From the NCBI RefSeq assembly GCF_052324685.1, contig NC_135211.1:11336414-11400413 (forward strand): DNA of 64,000 nucleotides, given 5' to 3'. The position numbers and the translations under genes are program-made. The notes below the pieces were generated by a model, which searched no databases, had not been told where the DNA came from, and saw only the letters and a program-made list of their open reading frames with translations. Position 1 is the first letter of the stretch. Each line of letters starts with the position of its first letter. Shown piece after piece: positions 13,401 to 25,019 of this stretch. Origin of the DNA: Brachyhypopomus gauderio (lineage: Eukaryota; Chordata; Actinopteri; Gymnotiformes; Hypopomidae).

Positions 13401-16400
13401 CAATGAAGAATGTTTCTTAAAGTAGGCCCACTAAGATGGACCCATTCTTCTGCAGAAGATTGCGTTAAATTACAAACTCTGTGTGGATTGTTCCTTTAGA
13501 CCAGTTGTGGTGAAGGAGAATGCATTTACCCATACACATTGTTGTACATACAGTTTGTGTCCAGAAAGTCCAAGTTCATAATTGGTGATGTAAGATGATT
13601 GTTAACTTACATTTACCACCTCACGCTGGTATAAACATGGCATTATCAAATATGCAGATTAATACCCCAGGTAAATTACTGCTAATCAAAGGTACAAACC
13701 TTTTCAGTAGTGAGTGCTCCATAAACGGTAATGTCAGCCATTGTGTGACAACCTTTATTCTTATATTATAAACAGGTTTCCGGGGGTCTGATGCCAGGGT
13801 GATAGACAGGTCATTTCCTAATGCCTCATGAGATTTTGTTGTATAACTGTTGAATGTAGATTGACTGATATTGTCACCCAGTAAAAGGCTCTTGAGATGT
13901 CATAGGGAAGGATGCCCGACAGATGCTAATGTTGAGAATACTAATTATGATGAGGACCACCAGCAGCAGAGCTGGCCGTAACTGCAGTCAACATTTTATA
14001 TGTTATCCAGATGCGTGCACTGGGTATTGTAATGTACAGACCATTCTTATAGACAAACTCACCAGTCTTTACTCACAGCAGTCTTTACCAGTGATTTATG
14101 TGCGTTTCAGTCATTTTAATTCCTGCTTTGCATATCGACATATGGGTTTTTCGAGAATATTTATCGAGGAATATACCAAGACATAACCTCATGCCAAAAA
14201 CCATGAGAAACAACTCCAATCCTGCAATTTTAGATCCACATATACAGGGTTGAAATGCAACAGATCCGGCTGATCAGTTCTGTCGAACCTGTTAGGATGT
14301 TTAATGGTCCACTGAGTAAACCATCTGAAGCGCTCTTATTATTAATTTAATAGATGTGGCAGTCGGTCACTGTTATCTTTGTATTTTCTCTGGAGCTCAG
14401 AGGGTGTTTGTTTATATTGAACCAAGCCCATCTGCTAATCGATAATGCCTCCTGCCATAAAAAGAGGCCTTCATTCTTATGAAGAACTGGCATACACTTT
14501 GAAAAGCCCATTAGCTCCGTGATGGAGGCTCACATTTAAACCTTGATTTCAGCAGCATTCACTGATTTATTGTAGACATTTAACTCTCAATGTTTTCAAA
14601 CCTTAGTTGAAAGGCTTTTTCTCTTTTTTTTTATATCACAATTGCATGGCTCAAAAGTAATTACGTTTTGAGTATTCCTTAGAAATCTGAGACAGGTGTT
14701 ATAAAAAGCCACAGCATGCAACTCTATAATGTAATAAAATGCAATTGTATTTTTGTTCCCTGTTTAACAGAATCACGAGAGCTTACCGTGTGAGGAGTGA
14801 CTTCCACGCACGCTATCGGGCCGTATCAAGAACCTACGTCTACCGCTTGGCCACAGGGATCCGACATCACACAGAAATACCCCTAACGGAGAAAGATCTA
14901 TGCTGGGCACTGCAAAACACGTGTGTCTCCACCCCACCCCACCCCCACCGCACCCCTGCTCCACCAACACACCCACTTCTGCACTTGCCCAATTAACCCC
15001 AGAACTTAATGCAGGGCTCTGTCTCTACTGGCTTCTCTTCTGGTGCTCCAGCCTATGCATCTGAGTCCAGGTCCCCATAGAGAGAGCAGCAGAGCAGGGT
15101 TGCCATCAAAGGGAACTGTGCGTGAATTGTAAATACACAAAGGCTACGGGCGGGTTGGGCCACCAGCGTGAGTGGAGACGACGAAGGTGGTCAGCGGAGA
15201 TCCGTACGGCCTCTGTGCCTTCAGACGGCCAGCACGCTCGGGGAGCACGTCTGGGTAGACGCCGGAGCACGATGCCTGGTCTCCTAGGACAACGCGTGCA
15301 TATTTAATGCTGCTTTTCTCTTCCTCGCTCACTTTTTGGGAGAAAGTAGGGCAGGATGAGCTGCAGGGCCATGGTTATGCAACAACCACACCCCCACACA
15401 CTCGCACTCTGTGCATCTCCCACACACACACACACACACACTCCCTCCCCTCCTCTCATTCATAATCACCCATGTTCTCGATGTGACTCTGAGAAGCCCT
15501 TCCAATTTACTCCTTCACTCCTGGCTTTCTTTATCTGACCTGATTTGCCTTAATAGCTTTTGAAACCTTCCCTTGAAGTCCTGTCGCCAGTGAAACATTA
15601 TATCCCAGTGCGCCACAATGCAGTAATTAAAACTATCACCGCAAATGGTTATGCACCAAGGATGTTTTTTCTTCTCTCTTTCTCCCGCACGCTGGTCCTC
15701 TGCCTCACCCTGCTGTCAGGGTTCTCAATGTGGACTCCATTCGAGAGGCTGGTTCTGTGTTGTCGGGGACGCACGATTTCAGCACCTTCCGCGCTCTGAG
15801 CACCGACGCACCTTACAGGAGCCCTGTGAAGACTCTGGACCTGGTGCAGGTGCAACCAGGCCTCTCTTTCAGCCAGCGTCACTTCCACAGGTACATACAA
15901 GACCGCCGTTTGCCACTAAAACGCTCTGCATCAGGAGCCGTCTGGATAACAATTCAAAGATTGTTCTGGTTTGTGCACATATGTGTTCATATGATACACC
16001 AGAATCCAGATCTAAATTAAATATTTATCAGCGGATTTTACCACTGCTTGTCTGCAGGACATATTGGTAGGATGAAACACAAATGCATAAGCAGAGAACC
16101 TTGTGCCGAACACTTGTGACAAAATGTGACCTGTCTCTAAACCTAAAGGTTTGTTAACAATGGCCTAATGAATGGGGTCGATGCAAAAACAGTTGCTCAA
16201 TGATTTCACTTGTGCAGGCTACAGCTTACGGTCTTGCAGGTTATTCCAGAACTTCACTTCACTGTTAAATACCCCAAAACACATTCCACAGTATGGGATC
16301 AGAGAAACTGTCGACAACAGGCAGCAAGCCAACAACCTTTATGAACAATCTTTACACCAGGATTCTCAAACTCATCTTGAGAGCAGATCCGTTTTATTAA

Positions 16401-19055
16401 ACAGTATGCAGTGCGCTGAAAATATCATCTGGTAAAGTAATTCAGTCACATTTTTAGTGACTGTTATCAGTACGTTTTCACCTGTGCTGTTTTGTGACGT
16501 ACAATATGGCAAAATCCGTGCAGACCTGACTCACACAGCGCTGGCAATGTGTTGACAGTGACATTTTGGGAGACAGTTCTTATGCCCAGCAAGATATGAG
16601 GGTGTATTTGAAGACGGTTGCTAGGTAACAGGTACCGAACAAGAGGGTGATGCTGTGCGCATTTGGGCTCGGCAGCATTGGGGGAGGTGGGGCCTGGGGG
16701 GGGGAGGCGGGGCCCGGGGGGGGGAGGCGGGGCCCGGGGGGGGGGGGGGGGGGGGGGGATGGGCAGCCAGGCTGCAGTGGGCATGAGCCAGAATACACAG
16801 GCTAGCATTAGCGTGCCCTCTCTACTCCTCAAGGATCTGCAGTGGGAATCATCTACCCTGCTGCAGAGCGTACAGTTTGAGAAGAGAAGCTCACATTGGG
16901 TGTGACCGGAATGGCGTACTTCCATACTACGTAGTATGCAAAAGAAGTACAATCTCAATAGTTAGTATGTCTGAATGTGTAGTATTCATCAAACTGAATG
17001 TGTTTATTGTTTTTATCAGTGAGGATTTGATACATCTTTTAGATATTGAAAAAAGGGCTTAGGATTTCATTTCAAGAGCAGATTTTGGTTTTAATCATTA
17101 GGTTTGGGCACTCATAATATAAAAAATATTAGAACTGTTGAAACTAATCCTTGAGCAGTGATTTAAACATCTTCCCAGATGTCCTTAGGAAATCACCGAG
17201 ACATATATGAGACACATAAGGGAACTCTTGATGGGTCTTTAGGGGCCTGTTCATACAAGACTGTTGTGAGATGCTGAGATCATCTGCTTTGTGTAACACT
17301 AATGTCAAACATGGCAGAGAACCCTCCCCTCGAAGGATACACACACACAGACACCCGAAACTTGGAAGTCACTGAACCACCACAAGTTCACCACAAACAT
17401 AAAAATCTCATCAAGTAGTCAGTGATTCACTTCTAAGTGATATTTAGCACCCCTTCTTACATATTAGTGGTTTAAAAGGTTTTTGCTTCCCCTTTGCTTG
17501 GAATCCATACATTTCTGTCCGTTTTCGAGACATTTGAGTAAATAGATTTATTCTGTTACCTCTGTCTGTCTAGAGTCACAATGTTCAGGGGTGGGGAAGG
17601 TAAAGCAAAGTTCTCCTAATGAATATCTCAAAGCAGGTTCAAGTGGATTTTTAAAACTGTTAGCGAATTACACAGAGCATGGTGTGTAACCGGAGCCATG
17701 ACTACATGAGTGATTCTGCAGATCCTCCTGGCTCTGCCAGTGTAAAAGTTCACTGTAACCGAGCAATTAGGCTAGCCACAGGGTTAACGTAATCACATTT
17801 AACGACACGTTTATTGTCCGTCTTCAGTTTCTAACTTCCGCAATATACTGTTCTTTTTTTGTTGTTGAAATGAAAGTTCAAATGATGTGTTTATCAGCCT
17901 TCTCAAAGCCTGATGTAATGTTGAGTCTGTGTTTCTGCTTCCATGGCAGTCGTAAATGGTCTTCTTTCTCAATCAGTACAGCAGGTTCATTTGTGCCTTT
18001 CATTGTGTCCCCGTTTGCATGGCGCCACAGTAGATTATGGCATATATCGGTCTACTTTGTAGAGATTACTTATTTAATTCTCACTGCCGAGCAGCTGTTT
18101 GTGTCAGAATGGCCTCCTCTCTTGGTTACACCAACTGCAGCTTTGTGAAATCCATCCAATTTGTAGAAATGTGTACTATTAAAGCACTGTGTTGGTTCTA
18201 AACTTCACTGGTTAAAAGGCAGCTTCAATTTGTTATACAAATGAACAATTAAGACTTAAACAGTCCTGATCCTCTGCAGGTGTTGTTTTATGCCTGTTAG
18301 GTCTTTTCAAGTCAAGACAGCTGCTGTATTTAGTTTTGATCAGAGTAAATGCAATAAAGGCACAAAGGTAGGATGGCATGCTGCGTTAAACAGAAGCTTA
18401 AGGTCAAAGGTTAAGGTTTTGCTTGTGAGTGAACACTAGAGGTAATAAGCTGAGATTTAGAGATTTATGTTGCCTTTTCATCCATCTTGTGTTCTTTTTC
18501 AGAGACATTCAGTTTTGGGAGCTCACTTTTAAAAGTAGGTCCTTTTTATACAAACAAGTAAGTGCTCGCAACTAAGTATTTCTCATTTCACAGTGTGATT
18601 TGCGCCTCCTTGTGTTCAGCTTGATGCATTTAACTTTTGATACCTAGACGATGACCAGGCTCACATGTTGGACCTGTAGTTAATCTATAGTTAAACTGAC
18701 CTCTGCTTTGGTGCTTTTAATAACTACTAGTCCCAAATGTCACTGTGCAAACTTTCGCCTCAGGTGCGTCGGATGACTGGGGCATTGGTTGCCGTTGGCC
18801 AGGGTAAACTGTCGGTCAGTCAGGTTCAAGAACTGCTAGCCATTTGCGAATCTACGGCCTTCCCACAGAACATGGCAGCCCCGGCCCACGGCCTCTTCCT
18901 GACCAACGTGGAGTATGACGAATCTGGTAAGAGCCTGGTGCTCCATCCCCCCACCCCCGTTCTCAACAGTCCCTTGTGCCTCCAAGGGGTTCACATCGTA
19001 TTTTTTTCATATTCACTTTCTCCTTGCAGACTTGATGACTTGCGTGCAAGAATGA
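10484..19055 (+). CDS. pusl1: pusl1, tRNA pseudouridine synthase-like 1, 8 coding exons, complete
   Basis: TruA-family enzyme, which converts uridine to pseudouridine in tRNA; PUSL1 is reported as mitochondrial. Exons: 10484-10542, 10637-10694, 11827-12014, 14771-14920, 15720-15890, 18503-18557, 18764-18926, 19030-19055. The sum is 870 nt, giving 289 aa, with all junctions GT-AG and in frame. The start ATG at 10484 is followed by ARYLIFFQYIGSKYSG, the first strand of the TruA fold. Exon 3 carries SSRTDTGVHALSN with the catalytic Asp at residue 60. Later blocks are FHARYRAVSRTYVYR, GTHDFSTFRA, SRSFLYKQVRRMTG and a C-terminal PAHGLFLTNVEYD. A 26-nt last exon adds DLMTCVQE and the stop. A polyadenylation signal AATAAA lies at 19177. 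It is divergent from acap3 and convergent with ddx19. Confidence 0.95.
11568..11602. repeat. GA-rich microsatellite in pusl1 intron 2
   Basis: Imperfect GA run with GAAA interruptions, about 35 bp. Confidence 0.8.
12629..12931. repeat. Poly-C tract and (CA)n microsatellite in pusl1 intron 3
   Basis: A run of Cs at about 12629-12641 and a CA run at 12907-12931. Between them there is only ordinary AT-rich intron. Confidence 0.85.
13058..13312. repeat. Minisatellite, unit about 34 bp, about 7 copies
   Basis: Successive copies carry GCTACAGTGTTAGGCTCTGA followed by TCAGATTACA and a short variable end. The copies diverge by a few bases, and the last is truncated. It lies in intron 3 of pusl1. 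Confidence 0.9.
16675..16759 (+). repeat. G-rich tandem repeat and poly-G tract in pusl1 intron 5
   Basis: Repeated GGGGGGAGGCGGGGCC-type units about 20 bp long lead into an unbroken run of about 20 Gs. The plus strand has many closely spaced G-runs, so it could form a G-quadruplex. Confidence 0.85.
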
Positions 19056-19475
19056 ATGCAGAGGACAGACACTCACTGGGCAAAGCTGACCCCACACAAA
19101 TGGGACCATGTAGACATGTCTTGAAATGGGCAATACATTACTTTGTACTTCTGTTTCATTTATTTATGTACTTGTGAATAAATATGTAACTATCAAAGTA
19201 AATGTTAGTCGATTACAGAGACTTGTACACACCTACATATAAATGTCACTTCCTAAAAGATGGGTATTTGAGTTTTATTCTAACATGACAATATCATTCA
19301 GACGCATCACCACACATATTCCTGTGTTTCTGTATTCTTCTGGACTGGTCAATATGTAACTGCCAACAAGAAGCATACAACATATAAATCAAAATACATT
19401 CAGTGCAACAACCAGCGTGCTGCTCCCCCATCCCACACACACCACCACCTGCCATACAAGATCACTTGGAGTAAT

Positions 19476-19507
<32 letters not shown>

Positions 19508-21144
19508 GCGTCTTTTTTCTGTCACGTCAAGTTCTTGAAAACGGTGGCGTTTTCACCGCTAATGGAGATAGAGGATCGTGCTGTACAAGAGGAAGCATCT
19601 CATAAGGTTTGAGCTGAAGCTGGAGAGATACGGCAGCAGCGATGGGAAGTCTCGGCAGTGATCAGTCAGGCATCAGACCTCAGAAGAAGTCTAGACAGAA
19701 GCTGACCTCATTTGAAGCACTTCTCTATACTCCCCAGCAAAAGGTTCACATGCTGCTAGTGTAAACACATCTGATTGGATTTAAACCTTGAAGCAACAAG
19801 TCCAAACAATGTATAGGTATGTATAGGCAAAGGCTCTTGGGAATGATTCTCCATAGTACTAATTTGTTCTAGTAATTTTACAGGTTTTAAGGGTTGACTA
19901 GACGGTGGTCTTTCTCTCATTTTGTTCAGTTCTTTTTGGTAAAACAACACTCAAATGATTTATTTTAAAAAGGTAACATCAAAAAAAGGGTTGGACAAAA
20001 TCAATTATATTAATCATTCCATCAATGACGTTTGTCTCAACAACATAAAACAATTTTGCCATTATGACAACCCAGGAGTTCGACTGTAGCGCACAGAATG
20101 CATTCTTGAGCTAAACACACATTTCAACATTTCACCCGTTGCAACGCAAGACAGTCGTGCAAGTCTTTGTTTCAGCTATACGCTCAAGATCAGCTCCCAC
20201 AACAGGAGAATCCACCACTACCAAATGCCATGATTATAGATACCCCTGGAGATATTCTCCATTTTAACTGCACCATAGAATGACTTTCACTCTTTGTACT
20301 TCATAACTGACATCCAACAATTTAATGTCGTTTCATACATAATCATGTTTTTTCATGAAATCACAGTGCTGGTAGGAGCAGTCTTTGGCTTCTCACCAGC
20401 ATGGTGATACACTTAACTTTGGCAACTCCATTTGATAAGGGTTCAGAGCCAATAATAGCTAATATTACCATCAGCACTGATGTTTGAGGTATTAATTGAG
20501 CAATATAATCGCAATACAAACTTCTTTTTATGTCTTGACTACAACAGTAGTCTTCTCAAATGCCTGAAGAATATCAGAACCTCATCCCCTCGTTAGGAGG
20601 GGTTCTTGGTTTCTAATGTAGTTGCATCCAAATCTCAAAAAATATAAAAAGTACATAAAGTCAAAAAATTTTAATGCATGTGTCTACAGAACCAGTGGGT
20701 AGGGAGCGCTGCACACTCGAGACAGCCAATGCCATCGCAGGTAAAAACTCAGTGTTTCTCAAACCCTCCAATATCTTAGAATAGAGTCTAACAGACATAA
20801 ACAGCAGGGAGGGGAGCGTGTGTGTATGTATGGTGGGTTAGAAATGTGAACAGCTATTTTCTCCATTAACTACACCAGTACTAGGCAGTGCAATGATGAG
20901 TGATCAAGGCAATGCCCTCAACAAGCAGAGAATGGCCCCACGCAACAAAGCCACTACATACATGGATTTTATTAAAGAAGTACAAAGAGTGAAAGGGGTT
21001 CTCGCGTTAAAACCTGTAAAAATGCCACCAGACGCGCCACTTCTGCTCCTCCCAACGCCCCCCGACGCAACTCCGCTCTTATCCTATGAATTAAATCCAC
21101 TGCAAGGACACAGTGCAGCAGGAAGCAGCAGCGCAGCCCGACTC
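19056..21144. other. Convergent 3' region between pusl1 and ddx19, with a 31-base poly-G
   Basis: It contains the pusl1 3' UTR (AATAAA at 19177-19182) and presumably a long ddx19 3' UTR read leftward from 21144. No further coding sequence was recognised. A pure G run of 31 bases occupies 19476-19506. Confidence 0.7.
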
Positions 21145-23038
21145 TCAGTTGGCGATTTTCTCTATTTCATCCAAATCGTCCGTGTCCAGCTTCTCAATTT
21201 TTTTATCTGTGGGGGAAGATCGAGACAGATATGACCACTTTGTTTAATCCTGGGATTTCAAACATGATGTAATAGCACTTGGTGCTTATAACTGCAGATA
21301 CGGAACAAACGGACAGAAACGGTTCATCTATTCACTTCAACTGGCCTAAATAAATGGACACCCAAATCCAGTTTAACGTACTGAAATGGTCTTGAATGCG
21401 GTTCAGTATGTTCATGCTGAACTTGCTGTCCACCATGTTGATTGCAAGGCCTCTCTTGCCAAATCGTCCTGTGCGTCCAATCCGGTGCAAGTACGTCTCG
21501 TTGTCTGGGTTACCATCTTTGTCCACGGGCAAATCAAAATTGATGACCACGGAAACCTGTTCCACATCGATACCTGTTGGCCAGATTTATAAATAAATAG
21601 GTTAAACACCAAGCTAAATAAAATACCTCAAAAACCACCATGTTGGATGTAATGTTAAAGGACAGTTGTTTTCACCTCTGGCACAGACGTTTGTGGTGAC
21701 CAGGACTTTTTCCTTGCCATTGCGGAACCGGTCAATAACAGCAGCTCTCTGTTCCACCTGCATCTCTCCGCTCAGTAGCGCCACCTGGTGACCCTCCTTG
21801 GACAGCTCTCCCGCCAGCCACCCCGCCGTTTTCCGGGTCTACAACCAAACAAATGGCGTATGTCACGTTTCGGAATGCCACTCCGCAGTTCGCCTTCAGT
21901 TTTGGCAAGAGCAGAATGGACATTGTCCAGCCAAACATCATCCAGGTTAGCGTGGCGTGAGCTTACATGGCAGAAGATCATGGCCTGCGCGATGGTGATG
22001 GCACCGTAGATGTTGCACAGGGCCTGGAACTTCTCCTCCTTGCTGTTGCACATCACGTAGTACTGCTTAATGGTGTCCAGCGTCTCCTCCTCACGCTTCA
22101 GCTTGATGATGTTGGGGTCGGGGATGATGCGCTTGGCGAAGTTCCACACCGACTCCTCAAACGTGGCGGAGAACAAGAGCATCTGGCAGGACTTGGGCAA
22201 CATTCTGTGGGAAGGGAGGCAGGACCATGCTGTAACTACTGGAGAAAAATCTGGGATCACGGTACAGACGTTATTAAAAGCTGTGAAAACAGTGGTGGAA
22301 CTACACCAAGAGTATTTGGGGCAGTCATGACCTGGTGGTAGGGAACTGGTCTTGTGACCGGAGGGTCGTGGGTTCAATTCCCAGACAGGCCATGACTGAG
22401 GTGCCCTTGAGCAAAGCACCTAACCCCAACTGCTCCCCGGGCGCCGGGCTAGGGCTGCCCACCGCTCTGGGCACGTGTGATCCACAGCCCCCTAGTAATC
22501 ATTACGGAGTGCGCCGTTGTCTACAGACCTCTGGATGCGGATGCTCTGGTCCAGATGACCCTGTGTGGCGATCATCACATCCGCCTCGTCCAGCACAAAC
22601 ACTTTGATCTTCTTGGGGTCAATGAACTTTAGCTTTTGACACCAGTCCAGGACAGTGCCGGGGGTGCCAATCACAATCTGCTCCTGGAGCTTTAGTCCCT
22701 TCTCCACTAGATGGGAGATCACACGCCACGGTCAGCAAGATCTCAAATCACACGCAATCACCACAAACCTTGGACTACCATCAACAATACAGGATGCAAA
22801 ACCCAGTTATAATCCTCAAAGCCAAATCATGCTACACTAAATTTTTCACCATGACATCATGCCTAAACAAGATTGTAAGGTTTCCCACGATTATGACATA
22901 AGTAGACTTACATTTGTTTCCTCTGATTGCATACATTAATTTGACTTCAGGATAAAAATTCCCCATCTGCTCAATGACCTTCCCTGTTTGGAGGGCAAGC
23001 TCATATGTGGGCGATACACACAGACACTGAGAGGGAGG

Positions 23039-23127
<89 letters not shown>

Positions 23128-24903
23128 CGTAATCTGGAATAGTAAAAGATGAGCAACTTGGCCTGCGATGTAAAGGAAGAGGGCAGCCATACCTGAGGCC
23201 ATCTGTTGTTGGGGTCCACGTGGCTGAGCATGGCGAGGACAAAGGCAGCAGTTTTACCCGTGCCTGACTGAGACTGAGCTATCAGGTTCTGTGGGCTGAA
23301 GGAACTGCAGTGTTAAAGTGTGTGTGTGTGCGCATCTCTCACACACACACGTCTCATTGTTAGATTTTCTTCACGAAATCCATTCCGTAACCCATGCTTG
23401 TAAAACGTCTGTGAAAAATATATATAACTTCCGAAAGTGATCAACTAATAGGAAATCTGTCTCCTGTGTTTATTTAATTGATCAATTCATTTTCAAACTT
23501 ACGGCTCAGCAAGCATCATGGGGAGGGCATTTTCTTGGATTTTGGAGGGTCTGTTGAAACCCATGGCATAAACACCCTGAAGTAGCTGGGGTTTCCTGCA
23601 GAAAGCAATGACATCAAATATAAACACAAAAGAGCTACTGACCAAGTGACTAGACTTTAAAATGAGATTGCTAGAGTGTACATTCCTAGAGACTAGTAAC
23701 ATCTGCCTCAAGACATCGAATCTGTAATGTAACCGCAAATGTCAACTCACAATCGCAGCTCCTCAAATGACTTGACAGAGTACAGGGGCGAGTTTGGATC
23801 TCTCTGGAGAACTTCTACTTGATTGGTTGTGTTCACTAGATTGCTTCGTATTAATTTATTCAACAGTGACTGAGCTGCTTTGTCGTCTAAAATGCAAACA
23901 GCAGGGAGTCAAATCTCACGTTAAAGTACATACTCTAAATAACAGAGGGTCAAAAAGATACACGAGAGAAGCCAACAGAGAACAACCCACCTTTGTCATC
24001 GTCCTCCGTTTTCTCACCCTCTCCATTTCTTTTAGCACCTAATTAAATCAAAGGGAATAATTTAAAAACCTTTTAATGGAAATAAACAACATGGAAAGCA
24101 ATACAGAATAAAACCAAATCACAAGATATAAGGGAAAAGTGTTTTATTAGAACGCATAAATTATACAAACATTATTAAAAATCACATTCTCACCATTTTC
24201 CTCTGATTTTGGTTGGCCTTCATTTTCGTTTAACTGAAGGTTGCTTATCTGTCAAATAGGAAAAATATGTCACGTATAGATTAATAAATATTTGCACATA
24301 TCCACATGGACCACAGCATTCTTGTGGTGGCATTAATGATGATGCACTAGTCAAGTCAAGTCAAGTAGTCTGCAAAGGAGTCAACTTCACACATTGTACT
24401 TTCGCTGGGTACATTAGATTAGCAAATGTAGAATGCCACACAAAGAACAGTAGATAAACAGGTAGAATTCAGCACTTGGGGCCGGTGAAGCAACACCAAG
24501 TCCCGCGAGTATGTGACGGTCCTGCACACCTCCTGTGAGACTGGACTCCTACATCAGCTAGCTAACGCTAGCTCAGCAGCAAACAACTCCTTCCTAATTA
24601 ACAATAACAATTTTAAGCTTTTTTGCTAATAAGAAGCACGTTGTCTACGTATTGTTTTATTTATAACTCAGTAGTAATGTTACTCATTTTTAAGAGACCG
24701 CAAACAGACACCGACTCAAATTTAAACAAAGTTAACAAACAGCTAGCTAGCTAGCTAGCTAACAAGTTAGCTAACTCAAATAGTTAGCTAGCTAGCCTAT
24801 TGACCGGATACTTTCACTTGAGTTACAGGTCTGAGTTAAGGAGCTTGTGCGGTTAAGAGTTCATAACTCTGGTTGGGCCGGTTACACACGGTGAGGATAG
24901 GAG

Positions 24904-24934
<31 letters not shown>

Positions 24935-25019
24935 AAGGTCGCTGTTATGGTGGCGCTCCTACCGACTCGGCTGCAGCTTCTTGTTCATCGACAGCTAGGG
25001 CCCAAGAGTCCGTTGCCAT
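21145..25019 (-). CDS. ddx19: ddx19, DEAD-box RNA helicase 19 (Dbp5), 12 coding exons, complete
   Basis: ATP-dependent RNA helicase that remodels mRNPs at the cytoplasmic face of the nuclear pore during mRNA export. Exons in transcript order: 25019-24963, 24248-24194, 24038-23991, 23886-23751, 23595-23503, 23295-23193, 23026-22912, 22706-22529, 22204-21967, 21838-21676, 21573-21382, 21206-21145. Total 1440 nt, 479 aa, the same length as I recall for human DDX19B. The N-terminus [19 protein letters not shown] is near-identical to the mammalian protein. Motifs in order are the Q motif region ([12 protein letters not shown]), Walker A ([10 protein letters not shown]), DEAD (VLDEADVM), SAT (LFSATFE) and motif VI (HRIGRTGR). 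It ends [14 protein letters not shown]. One intron contains an 82-bp GA/CT repeat and another a SINE. Fish-specific a/b naming cannot be settled here. Confidence 0.97.
22325..22512 (+). mobile_element. tRNA-derived SINE fragment in a ddx19 intron
   Basis: GACCTGGTGGTAGGGAACTG, followed by a B-box match (GGGTTCAATTCCC), gives a tRNA-like head. The body that follows (TGAGCAAAGCACCTAACCCC, then GCTCCCCGGGCGCC and GGGCTGCCCACCGCTC) is the form common in otophysan and other teleost SINEs. The copy stops near CAGCCCCCTAGTAATCATTA without the usual 3' tail, so it is truncated. It sits about 17 bp from the donor end of the neighbouring ddx19 exon. Confidence 0.8.
23043..23124. repeat. (GA)n microsatellite, about 41 units, beside a ddx19 acceptor
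   Basis: Pure GA on the plus strand, hence (TC)n in the sense of ddx19. It fills half of a 166-nt intron (23192-23027) and ends about 14 bases before the acceptor AG at 23028-23027, forming a very long polypyrimidine tract with the adjoining CCTCCCTCCCTCTCAG. Confidence 0.97.
24741..24798. repeat. (GCTA)n tetranucleotide repeat in ddx19 intron 1
   Basis: AGCTAGCTAGCTAGCTAGCT and imperfect continuations. The unit AGCT/GCTA is self-complementary, so the tract can fold back. Confidence 0.9.
24907..24934. repeat. (GT)n microsatellite in ddx19 intron 1
   Basis: Pure GT run of about 28 bp, just inside intron 1, roughly 30 bp from the donor after exon 1. Confidence 0.95.

Noticed and set aside
16923-16938. 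16-bp perfect palindrome CATACTACGTAGTATG
   Set aside because: Short, AT-rich and isolated in an intron; no supporting context for a binding site.
16467-16958. Proline-rich minus-strand frame of 163 codons
   Set aside because: The Pro run is just the complement of the G-rich repeat in a pusl1 intron.
22340-22410. Possible tRNA gene (B-box present)
   Set aside because: The A-box is poor and no cloverleaf stems close. The sequence continues into a typical SINE body, so it is a tRNA-derived SINE head.
21772-22419. 215-codon minus-strand frame read as one exon
   Set aside because: It contains true ddx19 exon sequence (21967-22204) but runs through both splice sites into intron and SINE. The spliced model fits the family exactly.
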